From: Bacteroidota bacterium
Lineage (GTDB): Bacteria; Bacteroidota; Bacteroidia; Sphingobacteriales; Sphingobacteriaceae
Assembly (NCBI GenBank): GCA_013288485.1
Contig: JABDBW010000019.1
Span: forward strand, 1-37,884
Reading direction: 5' to 3'
DNA: 37,884 nt
Numbering within the stretch: the stretch's first letter is position 1; each line of letters begins with the position of its first letter. The translations under genes were made by a program, and so were the position numbers. The notes below the pieces were generated by a model. It worked only from the letters and a program-made list of their open reading frames with translations. It made no database searches and was not told where the DNA came from. Below are positions 23,566 through 30,782 of the stretch, one piece after another.

Positions 23566-23586
23566 TAACTTTGCAACAGTATTGCA
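23543..23586 (+). promoter_or_regulatory. Promoter-like repeat with TGCAA-N5-TTGCA dyad
   Basis: TGTATTTATAGTTAAA (23543-23558), ten bases, then CTTTGCAACAG. The -7-like box TAACTTTG (23566-23573) overlaps the dyad TGCAA-CAGTA-TTGCA (23572-23586). A repressor bound there would cover the transcript start. A degenerate half of this dyad recurs at 24414-24428 before the second module copy. A metal regulator of Fur/Zur type is one possibility, from context only. Confidence 0.55.
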
Positions 23587-23630
23587 TTTACGTTTTTATT
23601 GATTAATTTTATAAAAAACTACCTGCTGAT

Positions 23631-23960
23631 TTGAAAAGAAACAAGGCGCATATTGTTTATTCGTGGCTGTTATTAGTCTGCTTTATAGCGGGCCAGTATA
23701 TGGTTTATGAGCATCAGCATAAAATAAATGCAGGCAGCGGCACTAACGCGTACCGTCATGCTGCCAATCCATCAGGCACCATTGTACAGGAAAAATGCTC
23801 GTTATGCGATGCCATGCATTTTAATACGATGATAGCGAATGAGCATCCCCCTATTGTGCATTTACTCATAGCCAGCCATTACGATCATAAAGCGGTTACC
23901 CGCACCTTTGTAAGCCTTTCGCTTATCCTTTCTCCTGGCCGCGCTCCGCCGGTTTCATAG
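23631..23960 (+). CDS. Small membrane-anchored CxxC/His-rich protein, module copy 1
   Basis: The protein has 109 residues from a TTG at 23631. An in-frame stop at 23604 and the lack of any ATG leave no longer start, and the second copy aligns from the same TTG. One membrane helix (HIVYSWLLLVCFIAGQYMVY) is followed by HQH, then the conserved EKCSLCDAMHFN with a CxxC pair, NEH and ASHYDHKAV. The Cys/His pattern suggests metal binding in the periplasm. The family is not recognised. It ends LILSPGRAPPVS, identical to copy 2. It lies 67 nt upstream of a truncated receptor stub. Confidence 0.75.
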   Translation: MKRNKAHIVYSWLLLVCFIAGQYMVYEHQHKINAGSGTNAYRHAANPSGTIVQEKCSLCDAMHFNTMIANEHPPIVHLLIASHYDHKAVTRTFVSLSLILSPGRAPPVS

Positions 23961-24026
23961 TAATTCTCGTTTTTTTTATTGTCAGGCCCGATCCGGGCCC
24001 TATTTACTCATTTTAAAAAAATTACT

Positions 24027-24128
24027 ATGAAATCAAAGCTATTTTATGGCTTATTAATCCTGTTAATAAGCTTTTCGGTATATGGCAATCCCGCAAACCC
24101 GCTTGGCTTTTTAAGCCTCAACAATTAG
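24027..24128 (+). pseudogene. Truncated TonB receptor 5' end, module copy 1
   Basis: A 33-codon frame, MKSKLFYGLLILLISFSVYGN, then PANPLGFLSLNN and a stop, reproduces the signal peptide of the full receptor (which starts MKSKLFYSLLTLLISFSAYAN). The 40 or so bases upstream also match those before the full gene. Only the leader remains, and the rest of the first receptor copy is deleted. It is probably untranslated residue of a tandem duplication. Confidence 0.8.
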
Positions 24129-24146
24129 AAAGGGGGCATTTCCAAT

Positions 24147-24389
24147 ATGGCGCAACGCAAACCAAAAAGAAAAAAAAGCCCAGGCCGGCCCAAGCCGGAG
24201 AAATACAATCCTGAAAACAGGGCGGAAAGGAGGCGAATTGAAAGGCAAAAGAAAAAGAAAGGCGAAAAGGGATGGAAAGATATTCTTATTATCATCATCA
24301 GTATTCTAATTATGATAGCGGTAATCGTCATCTTAAACCATATAGAGAGAATGTATGCAGAACAGGTGCTCCGATACCCAAAAGAATAG
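24147..24389 (+). CDS. Small basic membrane protein, unknown
   Basis: The protein has 80 residues. The first half is strongly basic and charged (MAQRKPKRKKSPGRPKPEKY, ENRAERRRIERQKKKK). A single membrane helix (ILIIIISILIMIAVIVIL) follows, with a short tail. A GGGGG stretch lies upstream of the ATG. It sits between the two module copies and could be a real gene or a chance frame. The opposite-strand frame (24125-24421) is Phe/Pro-rich and less convincing. Confidence 0.5.
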   Translation: MAQRKPKRKKSPGRPKPEKYNPENRAERRRIERQKKKKGEKGWKDILIIIISILIMIAVIVILNHIERMYAEQVLRYPKE

Positions 24390-24482
24390 TCCACTGTAAC
24401 AAAGTTTTGATATTGCAACATAATGGCTTTTAATAATTTATTATTTAAATTTGGGGGATCACTTAATCGTCAACCTGCTGAT

Positions 24483-24800
24483 TTGAAAAAAAACAGATCA
24501 TACATTATCGGTGCATGGCTGCTGCTCGTCTGTTTTGTCGGGGGCCAGGTGATTGTCTTTGCTCACCAGCATAAGCTGAATAAATTTGAATTTGGCAAGA
24601 GTAGCCCCCCCATTCAGCAGACTGTTACCGAAAAATGCCAGTTATGCGATGCCCTGCATTTTAACCCGATGATGGCGAATGAGCATCCCGCTGTGGTGCA
24701 TTTGCTCGTAGCTAGTCATTACGATTATAAAGCGGTTACCTGCACTTTTGTAAGCCTTTCGCTTATCCTTTCCCCTGGCCGCGCTCCGCCGGTTTCATAG
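24483..24800 (+). CDS. Small membrane-anchored CxxC/His-rich protein, module copy 2
   Basis: The protein has 105 residues from the TTG at 24483, the same start used by copy 1, with the same bases before it (ACCTGCTGAT). An ATG at 24423 gives 125 residues but reads upstream DNA with no counterpart in copy 1, and TAAATTTG at 24446-24453 may be its promoter. The helix is IIGAWLLLVCFVGGQVIVF; then HQHK, EKCQLCDALHFN, NEH and ASHYDYKAV. Cys and His positions match copy 1, so those residues are likely functional. It precedes the receptor by 67 nt and probably works with it. Confidence 0.8.
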   Translation: MKKNRSYIIGAWLLLVCFVGGQVIVFAHQHKLNKFEFGKSSPPIQQTVTEKCQLCDALHFNPMMANEHPAVVHLLVASHYDYKAVTCTFVSLSLILSPGRAPPVS

Positions 24801-24867
24801 TATCCTCCATTTTTTTATTGTTATGGCCTGATCCAGGCCCTCATTTACTCATTTTAAAAAAATTACT

Positions 24868-27366
24868 ATGAAATCAAAGCTATTTTATAGCTTATTAACC
24901 CTGTTAATAAGTTTTTCGGCATATGCCAATAAGAATAAAACCAATATTGAACCAGTTGCCGGAACATTGACCGGCACAGTTACAGATAAAAAAGACAGTA
25001 CACCTATAGTGGGTGCAACAATAACTATTCCTGACCTGAAAACCGGAACAAATACTGACGCGAACGGAAAATATATACTAAACCATTTACCCAAAGGGAT
25101 ATTCCTGGTACAGATCAGCTATTTGGGTTATGGAACCTTTACACAAAGGGTTGATTTTTCAAAAACAACCATACTGGATGTTCAGTTGCAGCTATCATCA
25201 ATTGAAACCGGCGAAGTAATTATTACCGGTGTAAGTAAAGCTACCGAATTAAAAAGAAGCCCCGTACCCATGCTGGCTGTTGGCAAAACGTATATTGACC
25301 AACGCTCGGCGGCAGGTAATGTAATTGATATGATAGCTAATTTGCCGGGAATAAGCGCGGTTACCACAGGCCCGAATGTTTCAAAACCGTTTATACATGG
25401 ATTGGGCTATAACCGGGTTATTACGCTAATGGATGGCATACGCCAGGAAGGGCAGCAATGGGGCGATGAGCATGGTATTGAAGTTGATCAAAACTCGATA
25501 GACCGGGTAGAAGTTATAAAGGGCCCCGCAAGTTTATCCTATGGTTCTGATGCTATTGGCGGGATAGTTAACCTGCTTTCGCCGCCGCCTGTGCCCGAAG
25601 GGAAAATATTAGGGTCGGTGCAGGGCATTTATGGCACCAACCAGGGCCTGTTAAATGGCTCGTTCAGGTTACAGGGTAATCAAAACGGCCTGGTTTGGGG
25701 AACGATACTATCGGCAAAGGAAGCGAAGGACTACCAAAACCCGCATGATGGCCGGGTTTATGCTACCGGCTACCAGGAAAAGGACGCCCGCGTAATGGTG
25801 GGGCTGAACAAAGCATGGGGATACTCGTATTTGAACGCCTCGTTATTTGACGACCTGCAGGATATTCCTGACGGCAGCCGCGATTCTGTTACACGTAAAT
25901 TCACCAAACAAATTACAGAGGATGACGCATTCAGGCCCATTGTAGCGGCATCCGAATTAAATTCATACGCCATACCCGTACTGCACCAGCATGTACAGCT
26001 TTACCGTATTTACAATAACAGCAACTTCATTTTAGGCAACGGCAACCTGGTGGTTAACCTGGGCTACCAGCTTAGCCACCGGAGGGAGTACACCCACCCG
26101 CAGGACGCGGAAACTGCCGGCCTTAACCTGCATTTAACCACCTATACTTATGATTTTAAGTATAACCAAACTTTTGGCGATGGCTATGAAACCACCTTCG
26201 GCTTAAACGGGCAGTACCAAAACAATACCATTAACGATGCTACCGATTTCCCCATACCCGCCTACCACCAGTTTGATATCGGGCCTTTCGCTATCATTAA
26301 AAAGAGTTTCGGAAAATTAGATGTTTCTGCAGGGGGGCGGTACGATAGCCGTTCATTTACCGGGCAGGCAGCTTATATTGATACCACAGGCAAATATCCG
26401 CAATTGTATACCGGCAGCAACCCGACAGGCACAGCGGGTGTATACAATCAGTTTACCGCTTTAAATAAAACGTTTTCCGGTGTTTCGGGCAGCTTTGGCG
26501 CGACTTATAATTTCTCGGATGAATTTTTGATGAAAGCGAATATCGCGCGTGGTTTCAGGGCGCCGAGCATTGCCGAGCTATCCGCCAATGGCCCCGATCC
26601 CGGTTCGCAGATATACCACGTAGGCAACAGCAATTTTAAGCCCGAGTTTAACGTGCAGGAAGATATTGGCGTGTTCCTTTCGTTGCCAAACGTTTCGGCA
26701 AGTATAGAACTGTTTAATAACAACATTCAGAATTACATCTACCAGCAACAGGAATTAAACCCTGATGGTTCGCCTGTAATTAACCCGGCATTTCCGTTAT
26801 ATAACGTATTTACCTTTACCCAAAGCAAGGCGCGCATTAACGGCGGAGAGGTAAGCCTGGATGTGCACCCTGCGCCATGGCTGCATTTTGAAAACTCGGT
26901 TGCTTTAACTTATGGCACCAATTTAGGCAACGGGGGCAAAGTGCCCGACAGCTTGAAATACCTGCCCTTTATACCGCCATTGCATACGCACTCTGAATTG
27001 CGCGGAACATTCAGCAAAGGGTTTTCTTCGTTCAGAAATGCCTATGCTTTTGTAGGTTTTGATCATTACAGCGCGCAGGACCGCTTTTTTTCCGCTTATG
27101 GCACAGAAACTTACACCGCCGGTTATAACCTGTTAAGCGCGGGTTTAGGCGGCAACCTGGTAAACAAAGCAGGCAATAAAGTAGTGGAGTTATTTATTGA
27201 AGGGACCAACCTGGCCAATGTAAACTATCAATCGAACATGAGCCGGCTGAAATATTTTGATAACGCCAACGTACCTGCCGGCGTACAACCCGGTATTTTC
27301 AATATGGGCCGCAATATCAGCTTTAAGGTAATTGTGCCTTTTGACCTGTCGCCGCACGGTAAGTAA
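24868..27366 (+). CDS. TonB-dependent outer-membrane receptor
   Basis: The protein has 832 residues. Signal peptide MKSKLFYSLLTLLISFSAYA; carboxypeptidase-like regulatory domain at about 35-115 (GTVTDKKDSTPIVGATI, TDANGKYIL); plug at about 120-235 with HGLGYNRVITLMDGIRQEG and DRVEVIKGPASLSYGSDAIGG; then a 22-strand-type barrel ending KVIVPFDLSPHGK. The plug resembles zinc- and copper-type receptors, and several His-rich loops occur (SHRREYTHPQ, PPLHTHSELRG), so a metal substrate is a reasonable guess but unproven. The Cys/His-rich membrane protein lies directly upstream. An identical leader appears as a stub at 24027. Confidence 0.93.
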   Translation: MKSKLFYSLLTLLISFSAYANKNKTNIEPVAGTLTGTVTDKKDSTPIVGATITIPDLKTGTNTDANGKYILNHLPKGIFLVQISYLGYGTFTQRVDFSKTTILDVQLQLSSIETGEVIITGVSKATELKRSPVPMLAVGKTYIDQRSAAGNVIDMIANLPGISAVTTGPNVSKPFIHGLGYNRVITLMDGIRQEGQQWGDEHGIEVDQNSIDRVEVIKGPASLSYGSDAIGGIVNLLSPPPVPEGKILGSVQGIYGTNQGLLNGSFRLQGNQNGLVWGTILSAKEAKDYQNPHDGRVYATGYQEKDARVMVGLNKAWGYSYLNASLFDDLQDIPDGSRDSVTRKFTKQITEDDAFRPIVAASELNSYAIPVLHQHVQLYRIYNNSNFILGNGNLVVNLGYQLSHRREYTHPQDAETAGLNLHLTTYTYDFKYNQTFGDGYETTFGLNGQYQNNTINDATDFPIPAYHQFDIGPFAIIKKSFGKLDVSAGGRYDSRSFTGQAAYIDTTGKYPQLYTGSNPTGTAGVYNQFTALNKTFSGVSGSFGATYNFSDEFLMKANIARGFRAPSIAELSANGPDPGSQIYHVGNSNFKPEFNVQEDIGVFLSLPNVSASIELFNNNIQNYIYQQQELNPDGSPVINPAFPLYNVFTFTQSKARINGGEVSLDVHPAPWLHFENSVALTYGTNLGNGGKVPDSLKYLPFIPPLHTHSELRGTFSKGFSSFRNAYAFVGFDHYSAQDRFFSAYGTETYTAGYNLLSAGLGGNLVNKAGNKVVELFIEGTNLANVNYQSNMSRLKYFDNANVPAGVQPGIFNMGRNISFKVIVPFDLSPHGK

Positions 27367-27375
27367 GTCATCCTT

Positions 27376-27462
27376 GTCATTTCGAACGAGGTACGAGAGA
27401 GAAATCTATACACGCATTTTGACTTGCGCGTGCATAGATTTCTCACTATCGTTCGAAATGAC
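27376..27462. repeat. 87-bp imperfect palindrome (GTCATTTCGAACGA type)
   Basis: GTCATTTCGAACGA (27376-27389) pairs with TCGTTCGAAATGAC (27449-27462). An inner arm, AGAAATCTAT and CACGC, pairs with GCGTG and ATAGATTTCT. I recall similar elements as common in Bacteroidota genomes. It lies 10 nt after the receptor stop and may also terminate it. Confidence 0.8.
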
Positions 27463-27534
27463 ATTTTTGCTTATCGCTATTTTTTTGCATAATTCATTAC
27501 AAATGTTTAGGTTAGAATCCTAAACTGACTGACG

Positions 27535-28656
27535 ATGACAACCTTAACCGCATCACCCAAAAAACGTATTGATTCTATTGATATATTACGGGGCATAGTA
27601 ATGATCATTATGGCGCTTGACCATACCCGCGATTTTTTTACCCGCCTCAATTACGATCCAACCGACCTGACACATGCTTCAACCGCCTTGTTTTTAACCC
27701 GCTTTATTACCCATTACTGCGCGGCAACCTTTGTGTTTTTGGCCGGAACAGGCGCGTTTTTATATTTAAGCCGGGGCAAAACAAAGCTGGATGCCTTTAA
27801 ATTTTTACTGTCGCGCGGGTTATGGCTCATTTTACTGGAGTTGACCGTGATACATTGGGGCTGGGGTTTTGGGATTTTTTTACAAGTAATATGGGTAATA
27901 GGGTTAAGCATGGTGATACTATCATTACTCATCTGGCTGCCTATACCCGTAATAACCGCGTTTGGACTGATACTTATTTTCGGGCATAATATGCTCGACC
28001 ATGTTAATGCCTCGGCATTTAGCGCCACCGACAAAAGCTTATGGACATTTCTGCATGTGCAGGGCATGGTCCATTTATGGGGTTTCGGCAATGTGTTTTT
28101 AATGTATCCGCTGGTTCCGTGGGTGGGCGTTATGGCCGCTGGATATGGCTTTGGTACGCTGTATACCTGGGATGCCGCCAAAAGAAAAAAAGCATTAACC
28201 ATCCTGGGTTTTTCGGCCATCGTGTTATTTATAGCGATACGCTATTTTAATATTTATGGCGACCCATCGCTTTGGATATATGAGGGCAACATACACCGCA
28301 CCATACTTTCATTTATCGACGTGCAAAAATACCCGCCGTCGCTTGATTATTTGCTGATCACCCTGGGACCGGGCCTGTTGTTCCTGGCCTGGGTGGAAGG
28401 AAAAAGCAATACACTTACCAATATTTTTGAAGTGTACGGGCGCGTGCCGCTGTTTTATTATATCCTGCACTTATACCTTTTACACTTGATGTCCATTGTA
28501 GCCGCTCATATTACCGGGCAACCCAAAGGGGTTGCGTTTGGTTTACCTGGAGTGTACCTGGTATGGCTAACCGCAGTAGCCATACTATATTTCCCGTGCA
28601 GGTGGTACATGAAATATAAAAGCGGACATAAGCATTGGTGGCTGGGGTATTTGTAG
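27535..28656 (+). CDS. Polytopic membrane protein, DUF1624 / HGSNAT-like acyltransferase
   Basis: The protein has 373 residues. It opens with the family motif RIDSIDILRGIVMIIMALDH and continues through about ten predicted helices, including LWLILLELTVIHWGWGFG and LLFLAWVEGKSN. The conserved EVYGRVPLFYYILHLYLLHL lies near the end. This family resembles heparan-alpha-glucosaminide N-acetyltransferase domains, which acylate sugars across membranes. The bacterial substrate is unknown. It stands alone on the plus strand, between two repeat elements. Confidence 0.85.
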   Translation: MTTLTASPKKRIDSIDILRGIVMIIMALDHTRDFFTRLNYDPTDLTHASTALFLTRFITHYCAATFVFLAGTGAFLYLSRGKTKLDAFKFLLSRGLWLILLELTVIHWGWGFGIFLQVIWVIGLSMVILSLLIWLPIPVITAFGLILIFGHNMLDHVNASAFSATDKSLWTFLHVQGMVHLWGFGNVFLMYPLVPWVGVMAAGYGFGTLYTWDAAKRKKALTILGFSAIVLFIAIRYFNIYGDPSLWIYEGNIHRTILSFIDVQKYPPSLDYLLITLGPGLLFLAWVEGKSNTLTNIFEVYGRVPLFYYILHLYLLHLMSIVAAHITGQPKGVAFGLPGVYLVWLTAVAILYFPCRWYMKYKSGHKHWWLGYL

Positions 28657-28657
28657 G

Positions 28658-28797
28658 AGCCCAGCCCCCTCTAAATCTCCCCCGGTAGGGGAGACTTTTG
28701 ATTTGTCAAAAATTAAACATTTGCTGCCAAATGGCAAGGCGGGCCGGTGCACTGGGGAAGTCTCCCCTACCGGGGGAGATTTAGAGGGGGCCGGGCT
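28658..28797. repeat. Facing pair of 40-bp repeats (CTCCCCCGGTAGGGGAG core)
   Basis: Arms at 28658-28697 and 28758-28797 are reverse complements at 39 of 40 positions, separated by 60 bp. Each arm also contains the short hairpin CCCC-GGTA-GGGG. I recall this sequence as dispersed in Bacteroidota genomes. The arms would translate to nonsense in a longer frame of the next gene. Confidence 0.85.
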
Positions 28798-28864
28798 GCC
28801 ATTTCCCGCCGGAATTTTCCTAAATTTGAGAACTCATAACGGCTATCGATCTGTATTACAAACA

Positions 28865-29359
28865 ATGCGAAAACCCTTCTATCTTTTAATTCTTTGCCTC
28901 CCGTTTGCATCCTGCTCCTTTAACCCGCCCATACAGGGCCGGGGCGAAAATTATATACAGGGCGAATGGCAGCAGGATAGCATACCCCTCCAAAAAAAAC
29001 TATTGAGTTATTCGCTTTATAATTTTAAATTTAGCTGCGACTCGTTTTATATAAAGATGCGCTCTTTCAGTAAGGTAAACTCGGGAGCCGATACCTGTAT
29101 GAACGCGGGGCATTGGACGGAATACATCCGGGGAACATATAAACAAAACAATGATACCCTGCATTTAAAAGGCAACTTTTGCAATGCTGATTATAGCCTG
29201 AAAAAAGAGGGCGGCTGTTTTCGGTACGGGGTTTATGAGGAGTTTTTTAAGGTCGGCAAAAAAACCGATTCGCTTGTTCAGTTTTTAAGTACATCCAGCG
29301 TTATACCTGTTAATTTACATTTAATAAAAAAGATCACTTGCAACCCCCAACCACTATAA
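28865..29359 (+). CDS. Lipoprotein, unknown function
   Basis: The protein has 164 residues from the ATG at 28865, which begins a lipoprotein signal (MRKPFYLLILCLPFASCSF) with the lipobox FASC. A longer frame from 28703 reads through the 40-bp repeat and is rejected. The body (IQGEWQQDSIPLQKKLLSY, DTLHLKGNFCNADYSLKKEG) is beta-rich with several Cys residues. No family was recognised with confidence. The stop is 1 nt from the nuclease ATG, so they are cotranscribed. Confidence 0.8.
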   Translation: MRKPFYLLILCLPFASCSFNPPIQGRGENYIQGEWQQDSIPLQKKLLSYSLYNFKFSCDSFYIKMRSFSKVNSGADTCMNAGHWTEYIRGTYKQNNDTLHLKGNFCNADYSLKKEGGCFRYGVYEEFFKVGKKTDSLVQFLSTSSVIPVNLHLIKKITCNPQPL

Positions 29360-29360
29360 T

Positions 29361-30167
29361 ATGAAAAACAAGTTTTTAAGAAAATTAGCTTTTGTCCCGA
29401 TAGTTATCGGGACCATTCTTTACGCCCCGCTGCAAACTATGGCCTGGGGTACCAACGGGCACCGCATTTCGGGCCAGATAGCCGACGACCATTTAACCCC
29501 CAAAGCACGCGCGGGTGTGTACGCTATTTTGGGAAATGAATCAATAGCTATGGCCAGCAACTGGGCCGATTTTATAAAATCTGATCCTACGTATTCCTAT
29601 CTTTCGTCGTGGCATTATATTGATTTTGAGCGGCCCATGAGTTACCCCGAAATGGTTGAGTTTTTGGCGCACGATAATAATACAGACGCCTATACCAAAT
29701 TAAATTTTTTAATTGCCGAATTAAAAAAGAAGGACCTTTCAAAAGAAAACAAACTGCTGTACCTGCATATGCTGATACATATTGCCGAAGATGTGCACCA
29801 GCCCATGCATACTGCCCATGCAGGCGACCAGGGCGGCAATGGCTTTAAAGTGAACTGGTTTAACAAGCCAACCAACCTGCATTCGGTTTGGGATACGGAA
29901 CTGATCAACTTCCAGGAACTAAGCTATACCGAATATGCCAAAGCCATTAACCATGCTACCCCCGAGCAGATAAAAGAATGGCAAAGCGCGCCGGTAGCAA
30001 AATGGATATTTGAATCAAGTCAGCTGGCCGAAAAAATATATACCGAAATACAACCCAACGAAACGCTTAACTACAAATACGATTTCACCCACCGGGATAT
30101 GCTGAACCAGCAATTGCTAAAAGGCGGAATAAGGCTGGCCGGGGTTTTGAATGATATATTTGGGTGA
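29361..30167 (+). CDS. S1/P1-type zinc nuclease, secreted
   Basis: The protein has 268 residues. After a signal peptide the mature protein begins with Trp29 (AWGTNGHRISG), whose amino group and ring are part of the trinuclear zinc site in this family. Further ligands are in SNWADFIK, SSWHYIDF, HIAEDVHQPMH and NLHSVWDTELI. All look intact, so it is probably an active single-strand DNA/RNA nuclease with phosphatase-type 3'-nucleotidase activity. An 18-bp palindrome (29395-29412) encodes part of the signal peptide (VPIVIG), giving a leader not expected in relatives. The preceding lipoprotein gene is 1 nt upstream. Confidence 0.93.
   Translation: MKNKFLRKLAFVPIVIGTILYAPLQTMAWGTNGHRISGQIADDHLTPKARAGVYAILGNESIAMASNWADFIKSDPTYSYLSSWHYIDFERPMSYPEMVEFLAHDNNTDAYTKLNFLIAELKKKDLSKENKLLYLHMLIHIAEDVHQPMHTAHAGDQGGNGFKVNWFNKPTNLHSVWDTELINFQELSYTEYAKAINHATPEQIKEWQSAPVAKWIFESSQLAEKIYTEIQPNETLNYKYDFTHRDMLNQQLLKGGIRLAGVLNDIFG
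29395..29412. repeat. 18-bp palindromic element, copy 2, inside coding sequence
   Basis: TCCCGATAGTTATCGGGA is identical to copy 1. It encodes residues 12-18 of the nuclease signal peptide, in frame. Confidence 0.85.
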
Positions 30168-30235
30168 TGAGCTAAAAGCTGAAGGCTTAAAGCTAAAAGC
30201 TTTGGTCTTTCAGCTTTTTGCTTTAAGCTTACAAC
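30168..30235 (+). terminator. Short-word hairpin (AAAGCT) after the nuclease
   Basis: GCTTAAAGCTAAAAGCT (30185-30201) pairs with AGCTTTTTGCTTTAAGC (30212-30228) with one mismatch over 17 bp; loop 10 nt. The words AAAGCT and AAAAGCT repeat throughout. It fills the whole gap to the phosphatase gene. Confidence 0.65.
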
Positions 30236-30670
30236 ATGAAAATACTAATGGTTTGCCTGGGCAATATTTGCCGTTCGCCGCTGGCGGAAGGTATAATGCA
30301 GCATTTGGCTAAACAGGAAGGTTTAGACTGGGAAGTTGACTCGGCGGGAACAGGCAACTGGCACGTTGGCCAGGGGCCCGACAAGCGCTCGGTACGCACA
30401 GCAGGCAGGCATGGCATCGACATCAGCAACCAGGTTTGCCGGCTGTTTAGAACAAGCGATTTTGATACGTTCGATCATATCCTGGTGATGGATAATAGCA
30501 ACCTTGTCGATGTTTTATTATTCGCCCGCAATGATGGAGACGTTAAAAAAGTAAAGCTCCTGCTCGGTGATAAAATAGTCCCCGACCCCTACCATGACGA
30601 CGCGCTGTTTGAGCCTGTTTTTGAGCTGATTGAGCAGGGGTGCAGGGAATTTATAAAACAGAATAAGTAA
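30236..30670 (+). CDS. Low-molecular-weight protein tyrosine phosphatase
   Basis: The protein has 144 residues. The catalytic loop C-x5-R is at the N-terminus: MVCLGNICRSP, with Cys7 and Arg13. The general-acid Asp is in VPDPYHDD. Length and order fit the family. Such enzymes often act with tyrosine kinases in polysaccharide export, but no kinase is nearby. A hairpin-filled gap separates it from the nuclease upstream, and it converges with the M28 peptidase. Confidence 0.95.
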   Translation: MKILMVCLGNICRSPLAEGIMQHLAKQEGLDWEVDSAGTGNWHVGQGPDKRSVRTAGRHGIDISNQVCRLFRTSDFDTFDHILVMDNSNLVDVLLFARNDGDVKKVKLLLGDKIVPDPYHDDALFEPVFELIEQGCREFIKQNK

Positions 30671-30674
30671 TATC

Positions 30675-30776
30675 GAATGATGAACACCGTCCCGATAGCT
30701 ATCGGGATTGAATAATGAAGTGAACAATATATAATTACTTCATTATTCGATATTCAGCATTCGATGTTCATCATTC
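30675..30776. terminator. Bidirectional hairpin region between convergent genes
   Basis: GAATGATGAACA (30675-30686) pairs with TGTTCATCATTC (30765-30776), and inside it GAATAATGAAGT (30710-30721) pairs with ACTTCATTATTC (30737-30748). Both stems are perfect 12-bp matches. It is placed to end both the phosphatase and the M28 peptidase transcripts. Confidence 0.7.
30690..30707. repeat. 18-bp palindromic element, copy 3
   Basis: TCCCGATAGCTATCGGGA is fully palindromic, differing from copies 1 and 2 only at the centre base. It sits inside the outer stem of the convergent terminator region. Confidence 0.85.
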
Positions 30777-30782
30777 AAAAAC

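Noticed and set aside
24125..24421. 98-codon minus-strand frame opposite the small basic protein
   Set aside because: Phe/Leu runs arise from Lys/Glu codons on the other strand; no start context or homology.
28703..28864. Longer N-terminus for the lipoprotein at 28865
   Set aside because: It translates the 40-bp repeat and would bury the lipoprotein signal.
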